Source of the DNA: Variovorax sp. OAS795
GTDB lineage: Bacteria > Pseudomonadota > Gammaproteobacteria > Burkholderiales > Burkholderiaceae_C
Direction: 5' to 3'
DNA length: 64,000 nucleotides
Assembly (NCBI RefSeq): GCF_040546685.1
Contig: NZ_JBEPOH010000002.1
Location: 682,001 to 746,000 of the forward strand
The notes below the pieces were generated by a model. That model was not told the DNA's origin. It searched no databases and saw nothing but the letters and a program-made list of their open reading frames with translations. Below, piece by piece: positions 48,950-57,950 of the stretch. Numbering within the stretch: position 1 is the stretch's first letter; every line of letters starts with the position of its first letter. A program made the position numbers and the translations under genes.

Positions 48950-50284
48950 ATGCACGCCACCGAAGTATTTGCCCGTTACGCCGCCGGGTTCCGAACGCAG
49001 GAACTGTCGGCCGAAGTCGTCCACCATGCCAAGCGCGCGGTGATCGACTGGTATGCCTCGCTGTTTCCCGGCCTTGGTACCGCGCCGGTGCAACAGCTCG
49101 AAGACGTACTGGCCGACGACCTGGACCACGGTCGTGCCTGTCTCGTGGGCGGTCGCGCCGCCACAGCGCGCGCGGCCGCGCTGATCCACGGCACGGCCGC
49201 CCACGCGGCCGAAGTGGACGACAGCTTTCGCGACGCCATGTACCACCCGGGCGCCGCGACCATCGCGGCGGCGCTCGCGGCAAGCCAGGATGTGGGCGCC
49301 AGCGGCTTGCAGTTCTTGCGCGGCGTCGTGCTCGGGTACGAGGTGTCGACGCGCATCGGCGTGGTCATGGGGCGCCCGCACTACCGCTTCTGGCACAGCA
49401 CGGGCACCGTCGGCAGCTTCGGCGCGGCGGCCGCCGCAGGCGGGCTGATGGGGTTGGACAAAGCGGCCTTCGCGCATGCGCTGGCCACGGCTGCCACCTT
49501 CGCGGCGGGCCTGCAGCAGGCCTTCCGCATGGACTCCATGTCCAAGCCGCTGCATGCGGGCCGCGCGGCGGAGGCCGGCGTGCTCGCCGCCCAGCTCGCG
49601 CGGCGCGGCGTGACGGGCTCGCTCGACGTGCTCGACGGCGAGGCCGGATTGGGGCGCGCGATGAGCAACGGCCCCGACTGGTCGCAAGTGGGCGCGACGC
49701 TGGGGCAGGACTTCCACATCACCCGCCTCACTTTCAAGAACCACATCGGCTGCGGCCATACCTTTGCCGCGATCGACGGCGCGTTGGCGCTGAAGGCGCG
49801 GCATGGTCTCGCGCCGGACGAGATCGAACGCGTGCACGTTGCAACCTACCGGCCCGCGCTCGACATCGCCTGCTACACGCATCCCGCCACGGCGAACGAG
49901 GCGCGCTTCAGCCTGGCCTACGTGGTCGCGACCGCGCTGGTGCACGGCAGCGTGCGCCTCGCGGCCTACGAACCCCGGCGGCTGGACGACCCGGCCACGC
50001 GGGCGCTGATGGAACGCATCGGTGTCGCGGTGGATCCCGAACTGGACGCCGCGTTCCCGGGCCAGCGCGCCGCGCGCGTGGTGATCGAAACCCGCGACGG
50101 CCGGCGCCTCGAACACCTGCAGCCCAACCGCAAGGGCGACCCGGAGGAGCCGCTGACCGATGCCGAGCTCGAAGGCAAGTTCTTGGAGCTGTCCTCGCCC
50201 GTGCTCGGCGAGGAGCGCGCGCGTGCGTTGCTCGAACGCCTCTGGACGCTCGATGGCAGGGCGACGATGCGGGCCCCCGTGTAG
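48950..50284 (+). CDS. MmgE/PrpD-family protein
   Basis: 444 residues, MHATEVFARYAAGFRTQELSAEVVHHAKRAVIDWYASLFPGL. Segments typical of the family are HGTAAHAAEVDDSFRDAMYHPGAATIAAALA, YEVSTRIGVVMGRPHYRFWHSTGTVGSFGAAAAAGGL and SMSKPLHAGRAAEAGVLAA. PrpD dehydrates 2-methylcitrate; relatives act on other hydroxy-tricarboxylates or cis-aconitate. It is the last gene of the IclR-controlled operon (23 bp gap) and is convergent with a LysR gene. Confidence 0.9.
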   Translation: MHATEVFARYAAGFRTQELSAEVVHHAKRAVIDWYASLFPGLGTAPVQQLEDVLADDLDHGRACLVGGRAATARAAALIHGTAAHAAEVDDSFRDAMYHPGAATIAAALAASQDVGASGLQFLRGVVLGYEVSTRIGVVMGRPHYRFWHSTGTVGSFGAAAAAGGLMGLDKAAFAHALATAATFAAGLQQAFRMDSMSKPLHAGRAAEAGVLAAQLARRGVTGSLDVLDGEAGLGRAMSNGPDWSQVGATLGQDFHITRLTFKNHIGCGHTFAAIDGALALKARHGLAPDEIERVHVATYRPALDIACYTHPATANEARFSLAYVVATALVHGSVRLAAYEPRRLDDPATRALMERIGVAVDPELDAAFPGQRAARVVIETRDGRRLEHLQPNRKGDPEEPLTDAELEGKFLELSSPVLGEERARALLERLWTLDGRATMRAPV

Positions 50285-50290
50285 CGCCCC

Positions 50291-51199
50291 TCAGAGCGAA
50301 CGCGGCAGCAGCGCCGGCACGAGCGTGCGGTTGAGCCGCTCGCGCCACCAGCGCAGCGCCTGGCCGCGCGCGTTGGTCTTCCAGGCGAGCCAGAACGCCT
50401 CGGGCGCGCGCGGCTCGTCGGTGGCGAGCTCGACCAGCGTGCCGCGCGCCAGCTCGCCGTGGATGCAGGCACGCGGCAGGAAGCCGTGGCCCAGGCCCGC
50501 GGCCTGGCAGGCGATCTTCGCGGCCATGCTCGGCACCGCCACGCGGTGCTGGCCGGCCAGCAGCCCCACGGTGCGGTCGGACAGCGTGCGCGCGCTGTCG
50601 CTCACCACGATGGCGTTGTGCTCGAGCAGGTCGCCGCGATGCAGCGGCCGGCCGAGCCGGGTCAGCGGATGCGTCGGCGCGACGCAGAACGCGAACTCGA
50701 GGCTGCCCACCATCACGGCCTGGTAGCCCCCGCCGGCCGGCCCTTCGCCCGCGGCGATGACGATGTCGGCGCGTCCTTCGCGCAGGGCCTCCCAGCTGCC
50801 GGTGAGCGCTTCGCAGCCGATGCGAAGCCGGGTGCCGCAGCGCAGTTCCTCGAAGGCGCGGATGTCGTCGATGAGCGCCTGCGTGGGAATCAGCGAGTCG
50901 TGCACCAGCCGCAGCTCCGACTCGAAGCCCGTGGCGATCTGCCGCATGCGCGATTCGAGATCGCTCGCGGCGCCGAGCAGCCAGCGGCCCTCCTTGAGCA
51001 TCTCATCTCCGGCGGCCGTGAGCGTGACGCGCGGCCCGTTGCGCACGAACAGCAGCATGCCCAGCTGCTCCTCGAGCTTGCCCACGGCATAGGAGATGGT
51101 CGAGGGCACCTTGTTCAGGCGCGCGCCCGCGGCGGCGAAGGAGCCGTGGCGCGCGATGGCGTCCACGAGTTCGATGGCTTCGAGACTGAGCTTCAGCAC
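50291..51199 (-). CDS. LysR-family transcriptional regulator
   Basis: 302 residues from GTG 51199 (AAGGA 7 bases upstream; an upstream TTG at 51205 is too close to it). The helix-turn-helix is LVDAIARHGSFAAAGARLNKVPSTISYAVGKLEEQLGMLLFVRNGPRVTLT. Effector domain from ~90. Divergent from the pirin gene; the 166-bp gap has a palindrome at 51221-51241. The pirin/isochorismatase genes are the probable targets. Confidence 0.9.
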   Translation of the reverse strand: MLKLSLEAIELVDAIARHGSFAAAGARLNKVPSTISYAVGKLEEQLGMLLFVRNGPRVTLTAAGDEMLKEGRWLLGAASDLESRMRQIATGFESELRLVHDSLIPTQALIDDIRAFEELRCGTRLRIGCEALTGSWEALREGRADIVIAAGEGPAGGGYQAVMVGSLEFAFCVAPTHPLTRLGRPLHRGDLLEHNAIVVSDSARTLSDRTVGLLAGQHRVAVPSMAAKIACQAAGLGHGFLPRACIHGELARGTLVELATDEPRAPEAFWLAWKTNARGQALRWWRERLNRTLVPALLPRSL

Positions 51200-51220
51200 G
51201 GGCAAGTCCTTGGAAAACGG

Positions 51221-51241
51221 ATCATCGAAAAATTCGATGAT
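51221..51241. promoter_or_regulatory. Candidate LysR operator upstream of pirin
   Basis: ATCATCGAA-AAA-TTCGATGAT is a perfect 9-bp inverted repeat in the divergent LysR/pirin promoter, and includes a T-N11-A core (TCGAAAAATTCGA). A second short dyad, CGGGGAT-TC-ATCCCCG, lies at 51301-51316. Confidence 0.5.
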
Positions 51242-51365
51242 TGACGGCTAAATGTTTCGTCGAAGGGTGCCGGGAAAAGAAAGATGATTCAGCCATGCCT
51301 CGGGGATTCATCCCCGGGACCATTGTGAATCAAATCGAACCCGTCGAACCACAAAGGACTCAATC

Positions 51366-52088
51366 ATGTTGGAAATTCGCAGCGCCAATGACCGCGGACT
51401 CGCAGACTTCGGCTGGCTCAAGTCGCGCCACACCTTCTCCTTCGGCCACTACCATGATGCCGCGCAACAGGGCTTCTCGGACCTGCTGGTGATCAACGAC
51501 GACCGCGTGCATCCGGGCCGCGGCTTCGGCACCCACCCGCACCGCGACATGGAAATCTTCTCGTACGTGCTCGAAGGCGCGCTCGAGCACAAGGACTCGA
51601 TGGGCACGGGCTCCGTCATCCGCCCCGGCGACGTGCAGATGATGAGCGCGGGCACCGGCGTGCGGCACAGCGAGTTCAACTCTTCCGCGGCCGACCCGCT
51701 GCACTTTCTCCAGATCTGGATCACGCCGAGCGCCAGGGGCGTGGCGCCGCGCTACCAGCAGGTGCACTTTGCGCCGGAAGAAAAGCGCGGCCGCCTGCGC
51801 CTGATCGTTTCGCCCGAAGGCACCGACGGCTCGCTCGCAGTGCACCAGGACGCCCGTGTCTATGCCGGCCTGTTCGATGGCGATGAATCCGCCTCGCTCG
51901 AGCTCGGCGCCGATCGCCATGCCTATGTGCATGTGGCGCGCGGCAGCGTCGAGCTCAACGGCCAGCGCCTGGGCGAGGGCGACGGCGCTCGGCTGCGCGG
52001 AGAACGGCAGATCGAGCTGGCCCGCGGCGAAGGCGCCGAGGTGCTGGTGTTCGACCTGCGGCCGAACGAGCTGCCTTCCTTCCACTGA
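51366..52088 (+). CDS. Pirin-family cupin protein (YhhW-like quercetin dioxygenase)
   Basis: 240 residues, MLEIRSANDRGLADFGWLKSRHTFSFGHYHD. The metal-binding His cluster is FGTHPHRDMEIFSYVLEGALEHKDSMG with VRHSEFN later, the pirin signature. The C-terminal cupin carries no metal ligands. Relatives oxidise quercetin-like flavonoids or act as redox-linked cofactors. First gene of a pirin-isochorismatase set divergent from LysR. Confidence 0.92.
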   Translation: MLEIRSANDRGLADFGWLKSRHTFSFGHYHDAAQQGFSDLLVINDDRVHPGRGFGTHPHRDMEIFSYVLEGALEHKDSMGTGSVIRPGDVQMMSAGTGVRHSEFNSSAADPLHFLQIWITPSARGVAPRYQQVHFAPEEKRGRLRLIVSPEGTDGSLAVHQDARVYAGLFDGDESASLELGADRHAYVHVARGSVELNGQRLGEGDGARLRGERQIELARGEGAEVLVFDLRPNELPSFH

Positions 52089-52159
52089 CGCGCTCGACGC
52101 ATCCCTGTTCCCTGTTCCTTCCTTTCTTTCTTTCTTCAATTTTTCAAACGGAGTACTTC

Positions 52160-52813
52160 ATGTCCATCAAAGCCACCCCCACCGCCGGCGCCAAGCTGCT
52201 CACCCCCGCCGACCACACGCTGGTCATGATCGACTTCCAGTCGCAGATGGCGTTTGCCACGCACTCGATCGACGCGGTGAACCTGCGCAACAACGCCGCC
52301 CTGGTGGCCAACGCGGCGGCGGGCTTCGGCGTCTCGACCATCCTCACCACCGTGGCCGAGAAGAGCTTCTCGGGCCCGATGTTCAGCGAGATCACCGATG
52401 CCTTCCCGGGCCAGAAGATGCTCGACCGCACCTCGATGAACACCTGGGAAGACGCGGCGGTGATCGACCGCGTGAACGAGATCGGCAAGAAGCGCATCGT
52501 GCTGTCGGGCCTGTGGACCGGCGTGTGCATCGTGGGCCCGGCGCTGTCGGCGCTCGACCAGGGCTTCGAGGTGTTCGTGATTGCCGACGCCTGCGGCGAC
52601 GTGTCCACCGAGGCGCACAACCGCGCGATGGACCGCATGGTGCAGGCCGGCGCGCAGCCGATGACCTCGCTGCAATACCTGCTCGAGCTGCAGCGCGACT
52701 GGGCACGCACCGACACCTACGAACTCACCACCGGCATCGCGAAGAAGTTCGGCGGCGCCTACGGCCTGGGCGTGACCTACGCCAAGACCATGTTCGGCGC
52801 ACACGAAGGCTGA
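52160..52813 (+). CDS. Isochorismatase-family hydrolase
   Basis: 217 residues. The triad positions are Asp in LVMIDFQSQMAFAT, Lys in TTVAEKSFSGPM, and Cys in RIVLSGLWTGVCIVGPALSALDQGFEVFVIADACGD (YcaC-like). GGAG lies 8 bases upstream of the start, after a pyrimidine-only (CTTT)n tract at ~52119-52137. YcaC-like hydrolases are octameric enzymes of unknown substrate. Probably cotranscribed with pirin and followed 14 bp later by XapX. Confidence 0.9.
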   Translation: MSIKATPTAGAKLLTPADHTLVMIDFQSQMAFATHSIDAVNLRNNAALVANAAAGFGVSTILTTVAEKSFSGPMFSEITDAFPGQKMLDRTSMNTWEDAAVIDRVNEIGKKRIVLSGLWTGVCIVGPALSALDQGFEVFVIADACGDVSTEAHNRAMDRMVQAGAQPMTSLQYLLELQRDWARTDTYELTTGIAKKFGGAYGLGVTYAKTMFGAHEG

Positions 52814-52827
52814 GCGGGCGCATTCCG

Positions 52828-53103
52828 ATGAAGCCCTATGTCCTGTCGCTTGCGCTGGGCCTTCTGGTCGGCGTGATCTACGCGCTCTTCCAGGTGCGCT
52901 CGCCGGCCCCGCCGGTGATCGCCCTGGTGGGGCTTCTGGGAATCCTGCTCGGCGAGCAGGTCCCGCCCCTGGTCAAGGGCTGGCTCAAGCCCGAGGCGGC
53001 GGCCACTTCCTGGCTGCACCACCAGGTCAAGCCGCATGTGTTCGGCGAATTGCCACAATGCGCCAAGGCCGGCCAGGCCGCCGCACCGGGCAAAGAAGCA
53101 TGA
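52828..53103 (+). CDS. XapX domain small membrane protein
   Basis: 91 residues, MKPYVLSLALGLLVGVIYALFQVRSPAPPVIALVGLLGILLGEQVPPL: two short membrane helices of the XapX family, followed by a soluble tail (LHHQVKPHVFGELPQCAKAG). Function unknown; commonly next to isochorismatase or amidohydrolase genes. Ends by ATGA overlap with the amidohydrolase gene (53100). Confidence 0.85.
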   Translation: MKPYVLSLALGLLVGVIYALFQVRSPAPPVIALVGLLGILLGEQVPPLVKGWLKPEAAATSWLHHQVKPHVFGELPQCAKAGQAAAPGKEA

Positions 53104-55103
53104 GCGATCCCTCCATCGACGAACAACGCCGGCGGCTGTGCCTCGGCACCCTCGGCGCCGCGCTGGCCGGTACCGCATCGGCCCAATCCAACCCTTCGAG
53201 GACACCCGACATGGCAGGCACCCCGACCGCCCCCGATCTCATCCTGCACAACGGCCGCTTCACCACGCTGGACCGCGCCAACCCCGTCGCCGACGCCGTG
53301 GCCATCGCGGAAGGCCGCTTCACCCGCGTGGGCCGCGCGCAAGACATCCTGCCGATGGCCCGCAGCCACACCCGCGTGATCGACCTGCAAGGCCGGCGCG
53401 TGCTGCCGGGCCTGATCGACAACCACCTGCACATCATCCGCGGCGGCCTCAACTTCAACCTCGAACTGCGCTGGGACGGCGTGCGCAGCCTGGCCGACGC
53501 GATGGCCATGCTGAAGCGCCAGGTCGCCATCACGCCCGCGCCGCAATGGGTGCGCGTGGTGGGCGGCTTCACCGAGCACCAGTTCGCCGAGAAGCGCCTG
53601 CCGACCATCGACGAGCTCAACGCGGTGGCGCCCGACACGCCGGTGTTCCTGCTGCACCTGTACGACCGCGCACTGCTCAACGGCGCGGCGCTGCGCGCGG
53701 TGGGCTACACCCGGGACACGCCCGCGCCGCCCGGCGGCGAGATCGTGCGCGACGCGGCCGGCAACCCGACCGGCCTGCTGCTGGCCAAGCCCAACGCGAG
53801 CATCCTCTACGCCACACTGGCCAAGGGTCCGAAGCTGCCGTTCGAATACCAGCTCAATTCCACGCGCCACTTCATGCGCGAACTCAACCGGCTGGGCGTG
53901 ACAGGCGCCATCGACGCGGGCGGCGGCTTCCAGAACTTCCCCGAGGACTACCAGGTGATCCAGCAGCTGTCCGATGCCGGGCAGCTCACCATCCGCCTGG
54001 CCTACAACCTCTTCACGCAGAAGCCCAAGCAGGAGAAGCAGGACTTCCTGAACTGGACGGCCACGTCCAAGTACAAGCAGGGCGACGACTACTTCCGCCA
54101 CAACGGCGCGGGCGAGATGCTGGTCTTCTCGGCCGCCGACTTCGAGGACTTCCGCCAGCCGCGGCCCGACATGGCGCCCGAGATGGAAGGCGACCTGGAA
54201 GAAGTGGTGCGCGTGCTGGTGCAGAACAAATGGCCCTGGCGCATGCATGCGACCTACGACGAGACCATCGACCGCGCGCTCGGCGTGTTCGAGAAGGTCG
54301 ACCGCGACACGCCGCTCGCGGGCCTGAACTGGTTCTTCGACCATTGCGAGACCATCTCGGAGAAGTCGATCGACCGCATCGCCGCATTGGGTGGCGGCAT
54401 CGCGGTGCAGCACCGCATGGCCTACCAGGGCGAGTACTTCGTCGAGCGCTACGGCGCCGGCGCAGCCGAGGCCACGCCGCCGGTCAGGCGCATGCTCGAA
54501 AAAGGCGTGAAGGTGTCCGCCGGTACCGACGCCACGCGCGTCGCCTCCTACAACCCGTGGGTGTCGCTCTCGTGGCTGGTCACGGGCAAGACCGTGGGCG
54601 GCATGCAGCTGTACCCGCAGCGCAACTGCCTGGACCGCGAGGCGGCGCTGCGCATGTGGACCGAGAACGTGACCTGGTTCTCCAACGAGGTCGGCAAGAA
54701 GGGCCGCATCGAGGCCGGCATGCTGGCCGACCTGGTGGTGCCCGACCGCGACTTCTTCGCCTGCGCGGAATCGGAGATTGCCGACACCACGTCGCTCCTG
54801 ACGATGGTCGGCGGCAAGGTGGTGTACGCCGCGGGGCCGTTCCAGCCGCACGACGAAGGCGCGCCGCCGCCCGCCATGCCCGACTGGTCGCCGGTGCGCA
54901 GCTTCGGCGGCTACGGCGGTTGGGGCGACGCCGAGGGCGCACCGCTGCAGAAGGCGATGCGCCACGCGGCCATGGCCTGCGCCTGCGCCAACAACTGCGG
55001 CGTGCACGGCCACCAGCACGCGACGGCGTGGAGCAGCAAGCTGCCCATCGCGGATCTCAAGAGCTTCTGGGGCGCGCTCGGCTGCGCCTGCTGGGCGGTG
55101 TGA
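53100..55103 (+). CDS. Amidohydrolase (metal-dependent, YtcJ-like) with Cys-rich tail
   Basis: 667 residues. Tat-like N-terminus (QRRRLCLGTLGAALAGTASA). The amidohydrolase barrel has LPGLIDNHLHII (HxH), HATYD (His), FFDHCE (His), and metal Asp in VSAGTDATRV. Ending: an unusual extension MACACANNCGVHGHQHATAW...GALGCACWAV with six Cys and several His, beyond the normal family end. Probably exported; the tail may bind metal. Overlaps XapX by ATGA and DoxX by 1 bp. Substrate unknown. Confidence 0.86.
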   Translation: MSDPSIDEQRRRLCLGTLGAALAGTASAQSNPSRTPDMAGTPTAPDLILHNGRFTTLDRANPVADAVAIAEGRFTRVGRAQDILPMARSHTRVIDLQGRRVLPGLIDNHLHIIRGGLNFNLELRWDGVRSLADAMAMLKRQVAITPAPQWVRVVGGFTEHQFAEKRLPTIDELNAVAPDTPVFLLHLYDRALLNGAALRAVGYTRDTPAPPGGEIVRDAAGNPTGLLLAKPNASILYATLAKGPKLPFEYQLNSTRHFMRELNRLGVTGAIDAGGGFQNFPEDYQVIQQLSDAGQLTIRLAYNLFTQKPKQEKQDFLNWTATSKYKQGDDYFRHNGAGEMLVFSAADFEDFRQPRPDMAPEMEGDLEEVVRVLVQNKWPWRMHATYDETIDRALGVFEKVDRDTPLAGLNWFFDHCETISEKSIDRIAALGGGIAVQHRMAYQGEYFVERYGAGAAEATPPVRRMLEKGVKVSAGTDATRVASYNPWVSLSWLVTGKTVGGMQLYPQRNCLDREAALRMWTENVTWFSNEVGKKGRIEAGMLADLVVPDRDFFACAESEIADTTSLLTMVGGKVVYAAGPFQPHDEGAPPPAMPDWSPVRSFGGYGGWGDAEGAPLQKAMRHAAMACACANNCGVHGHQHATAWSSKLPIADLKSFWGALGCACWAV

Positions 55104-55504
55104 TGGCGATGCACTGGACACCTTCACGCGCCGTGCGCTGGGCCGCCTTGCTGCTGCTGTGCGCGGCCTACCTGCAGGGCGGGCTCAACAAGGCCATGGA
55201 CTTCGATGCGGCCCTGGCCGAGATGAAGCACTTCGGCCTGTCGCCTGCGGCGCCGCTGGCGCTGGGCGTCATCGTGCTGGAACTGGGCGCCTCGGCGCTC
55301 ATCCTCACGGGCTGCCTGCGCTGGCTCGGCGCGCTCGCGCTGGGCGGCTTCACGCTGCTCGCGACCTTCGTCGCGCTGCGCTTCTGGGAGATGCCGCAGC
55401 CCGAGCGCTTCATGGCCGCCAACTCTTTCTTCGAGCACCTCGGGCTGGTCGGCGGCTTCCTGCTGGTAGCGTGGCATGACCTGAAGGAACGTACCCATGA
55501 CTGA
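55103..55504 (+). CDS. DoxX-family membrane protein
   Basis: 133 residues with four membrane helices, MAMHWTPSRAVRWAALLLLCAAYLQGGLNKAMDFDAALAEMKHFGLSPAAPLA. The GGLNK and FGLSPAAP segments are typical of DoxX/SURF4-like proteins, which sit in the inner membrane with redox partners. Overlaps the MFS gene by 8 bp, so it is part of the XapX-amidohydrolase-DoxX-MFS operon. Confidence 0.85.
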   Translation: MAMHWTPSRAVRWAALLLLCAAYLQGGLNKAMDFDAALAEMKHFGLSPAAPLALGVIVLELGASALILTGCLRWLGALALGGFTLLATFVALRFWEMPQPERFMAANSFFEHLGLVGGFLLVAWHDLKERTHD

Positions 55505-57098
55505 TGCCCTGAAAACCGCCGCCCCTTCGCAGCCCGGCGCCTTCGCGCCGCTGCGCCAGCCGGTGTTCGCGGTGCTGTGGGCCGCTACTGTGCTCGGCAA
55601 CATCGGCAGCTTCATGCGCGACGTGGCGAGCTCGTGGCTGGTGACCGACCTTTCGGCCAACCCGACCGCCGTGGCGCTGATCCAGACCGCCGCGACGCTG
55701 CCGATCTTCCTGCTCGCGATCCCGGCCGGCGTGCTGTCCGACATCCTCGACCGGCGCCGCTTCCTGATCTTCGTGCAGCTGGTGCTCGCGGCCGTCAGCG
55801 GCACGCTGCTGGTGCTCTCGCACACCGGTGCGCTCACGGTCGAGTACCTCATTGCGCTGACCTTCGTGGGCGGCATCGGCGCCGCGCTGATGGGGCCGAC
55901 CTGGCAGTCGATCGTGCCCGAGCTCGTGCCGCGCAGCGAGCTCAAGGGCGCGGTGGCGCTGAACTCGCTGGGCATCAACATCGCGCGCTCCATCGGCCCG
56001 GCCGCGGGCGGCCTGATCCTCGCGAGCTTCGGCGCGGCAGTCACCTACGGCGTCGACGTGCTGAGCTATGTGTTCGTGATCGCGGCGCTCCTGTGGTGGA
56101 AGCGCCCCGCCGCGGCCGACAGCGGGCTGTCCGAGAACTTTCTCGGCGCCTTCCGCGCCGGGCTGCGCTACACGCGCGCCAGCCGCGAGCTGCACGTGGT
56201 GTTGCTGCGCGCGGCCGTGTTCTTCCTGTTCGCGAGTTCGGTCTGGGCGCTGCTGCCGCTGGTGGCGCGCCAGATGCTCGGCGGCACGGCAAGCTTCTAC
56301 GGCGTGCTGCTGGGCGCCGTGGGCGCGGGCGCGATCGCCGGTGCGCTGGTGATGCCACGGCTGCGTGCGCGGCTCGATGCCGACGGGCTCATCCTGCTCG
56401 CATCGCTGCTCACCGCGGCCGTCATGGGCAGCCTCGTGTTCGCGCCGCCCAAGTGGCTCGCGGTGATGTTGCTGCTGGTGCTCGGGCTGGGCTGGATCAT
56501 TGCGCTCACCACGCTCAACGGCGTGGCGCAATCGATCCTGCCGAACTGGGTGCGCGGCCGCGGGCTGGCGGTGTACCTCACGGTCTTCAACGGCGCCATG
56601 GCCGCCGGCAGCCTGGGCTGGGGTCTGGTCGCGCAGCAGGTGGGCGTGCCCGCCACGCTGGTGGCGGGTGCGGTGGGCCTCGTGGTGGTGGCGCTCCTGT
56701 TCCACCGCGTGCGGCTGCCGGCCGGCGAGGCCGATCTTCAGCCTTCCAACCACTGGCCCGAGCCGCTGGTGGCCGAACCCGTGGCGCACGACCGCGGGCC
56801 CGTGATGATCCAGGTCGAGTACCGCATCCGCAAGGAGGACCGCGCCGGTTTCCTCGCGGTGATGAAGCGGCTCTCGCTCGAGCGGCGGCGCGACGGCGCC
56901 TATGCCTGGGGCATCACCGAGCACACGGTCGATGCCGAGCGCATCGTGGAGTGGTTCCTCGTCGAATCGTGGGCCGAGCACCTGCGCCAGCATCACCGCG
57001 TGTCGCATGCCGATGCAGATCTGCAGGGCGAGGCCATGCGTTTCCACATCGGCCCGGACAAGCCCGTGGTGCACCACTTCCTCTCTATCGGGGACTGA
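55497..57098 (+). CDS. MFS transporter (EntS-like) fused to a C-terminal ABM-like domain
   Basis: 533 residues. Residues ~20-415 form 12 helices of the MFS_3/EntS type (FAVLWAATVLGNIGSFMRDVASSWLV; SDILDRRRFLIF is the cytosolic loop 2-3 motif). Residues ~430-530 are a soluble dimeric alpha/beta-barrel-like domain (VMIQVEYRIRKEDRAGFLAVMKRLSLERRRDGAY...EHLRQHHRVSHADADLQGEAMRFH), as found in some members of this exporter group. It probably effluxes a small hydrophobic compound. Last gene of its operon. Confidence 0.88.
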   Translation: MTDALKTAAPSQPGAFAPLRQPVFAVLWAATVLGNIGSFMRDVASSWLVTDLSANPTAVALIQTAATLPIFLLAIPAGVLSDILDRRRFLIFVQLVLAAVSGTLLVLSHTGALTVEYLIALTFVGGIGAALMGPTWQSIVPELVPRSELKGAVALNSLGINIARSIGPAAGGLILASFGAAVTYGVDVLSYVFVIAALLWWKRPAAADSGLSENFLGAFRAGLRYTRASRELHVVLLRAAVFFLFASSVWALLPLVARQMLGGTASFYGVLLGAVGAGAIAGALVMPRLRARLDADGLILLASLLTAAVMGSLVFAPPKWLAVMLLLVLGLGWIIALTTLNGVAQSILPNWVRGRGLAVYLTVFNGAMAAGSLGWGLVAQQVGVPATLVAGAVGLVVVALLFHRVRLPAGEADLQPSNHWPEPLVAEPVAHDRGPVMIQVEYRIRKEDRAGFLAVMKRLSLERRRDGAYAWGITEHTVDAERIVEWFLVESWAEHLRQHHRVSHADADLQGEAMRFHIGPDKPVVHHFLSIGD

Positions 57099-57421
57099 CG
57101 ACCGGGTCCGCGCGGCGCGCGTCAATCTGGCAGGAAGCATGAGGTCATTGGTTGCCTTCGCGCCGCGCACTGCCTAGACTCGGGGCATGACCACCGCCCT
57201 TGTCTGCACCCATGCCGCCCTGGCCACGCTGCTCCTCGCAGCGGCCTGCGCGCGTGCGCTCGCAAACAACAAGGCGCGCCGCCAGCTGACGCCAGCACAT
57301 TCCTGAGCCCGGCGGTCCGCTTTCTCCCTTTCAGCGCAACCATCGACCGCCGGGCACAAAGACCTGCGCGACCGCGAGCGCCAGCCCCCCGGACGGCGAT
57401 CGCATTCGATGGAGTGCGTCG
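57099..57421. other. Intergenic region, 323 bp
   Basis: No convincing gene. A 39-codon ATG frame at 57187-57306 with a hydrophobic N-terminus exists but lacks a ribosome site and was not accepted. No strong repeat, RNA structure or terminator was recognised. Confidence 0.5.
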
Positions 57422-57823
57422 ATGCATGCAACGATCAACGGCGAGCGCACGCTCACCGGCCTTGACTTCGCCCGCCTGAGCAAGCTGCTCGAGCGCCAGC
57501 TTTCGCCGAGCCTTGCGGACCTGCTCGCCAGCGCGGAGGTCACGGACGCGCGCGCGGTTCACCCGGGCGTGGTGACGATGAACTCGAAGGTCGAGATCAT
57601 CGACGTGCGCACACGCGCGCAGCAGGTTCTCACCATCTGCTATCCCGAAGACGCCGTGCCCTCGGCAGGCCTCATCTCGGTGCTCTCGCCGGTGGGCAAC
57701 GGCCTTCTGGGCCTGCGCGCCGGAGAGACGGCCAGGTGGCGCACACCCAATGGCGACGAGTGCGCCGCCGAGGTGAAGGCCATCGTCTTCCAGCCCGAGG
57801 CCGCGGGCGACTACGCCGCGTAG
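57422..57823 (+). CDS. Nucleoside diphosphate kinase regulator-like (Rnk/GreA C-terminal domain)
   Basis: 133 residues, MHATINGERTLTGLDFARLSKLLERQL. The C-terminal GreA/GreB-like domain shows VTMNSKVEIIDVRTRAQQVLTICYPEDAVPSAGLISVLSPVGNGLLGLRAGETARWRTPNG, close to Rnk. It lacks the long coiled-coil of GreA, so it should bind RNA polymerase without cleavage stimulation, and Rnk also affects nucleotide pools. It sits 127 bp upstream of a universal stress gene. Confidence 0.85.
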   Translation: MHATINGERTLTGLDFARLSKLLERQLSPSLADLLASAEVTDARAVHPGVVTMNSKVEIIDVRTRAQQVLTICYPEDAVPSAGLISVLSPVGNGLLGLRAGETARWRTPNGDECAAEVKAIVFQPEAAGDYAA

Positions 57824-57950
57824 CCGAAGGCAAGGCCGTTCCCGGGCCCCCGACAAGGGCCGCTTTTCCAGCACGCGCACCCGGAACCCAGGCAACCGAC
57901 ACCCGTCGGCGGGCCCGGTGCGGGCGCAGCCATTGCCAAAGGATCTTGCA

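Noticed and set aside
46755..49283. 842-codon frame antisense to the enoyl-CoA hydratase and acyl-CoA synthetase genes
   Set aside because: No family features, low-complexity composition; the plus-strand genes are unambiguous.
57187..57306. 39-codon ATG frame with a hydrophobic N-terminus
   Set aside because: No ribosome site, no recognisable family, too short to separate from chance.
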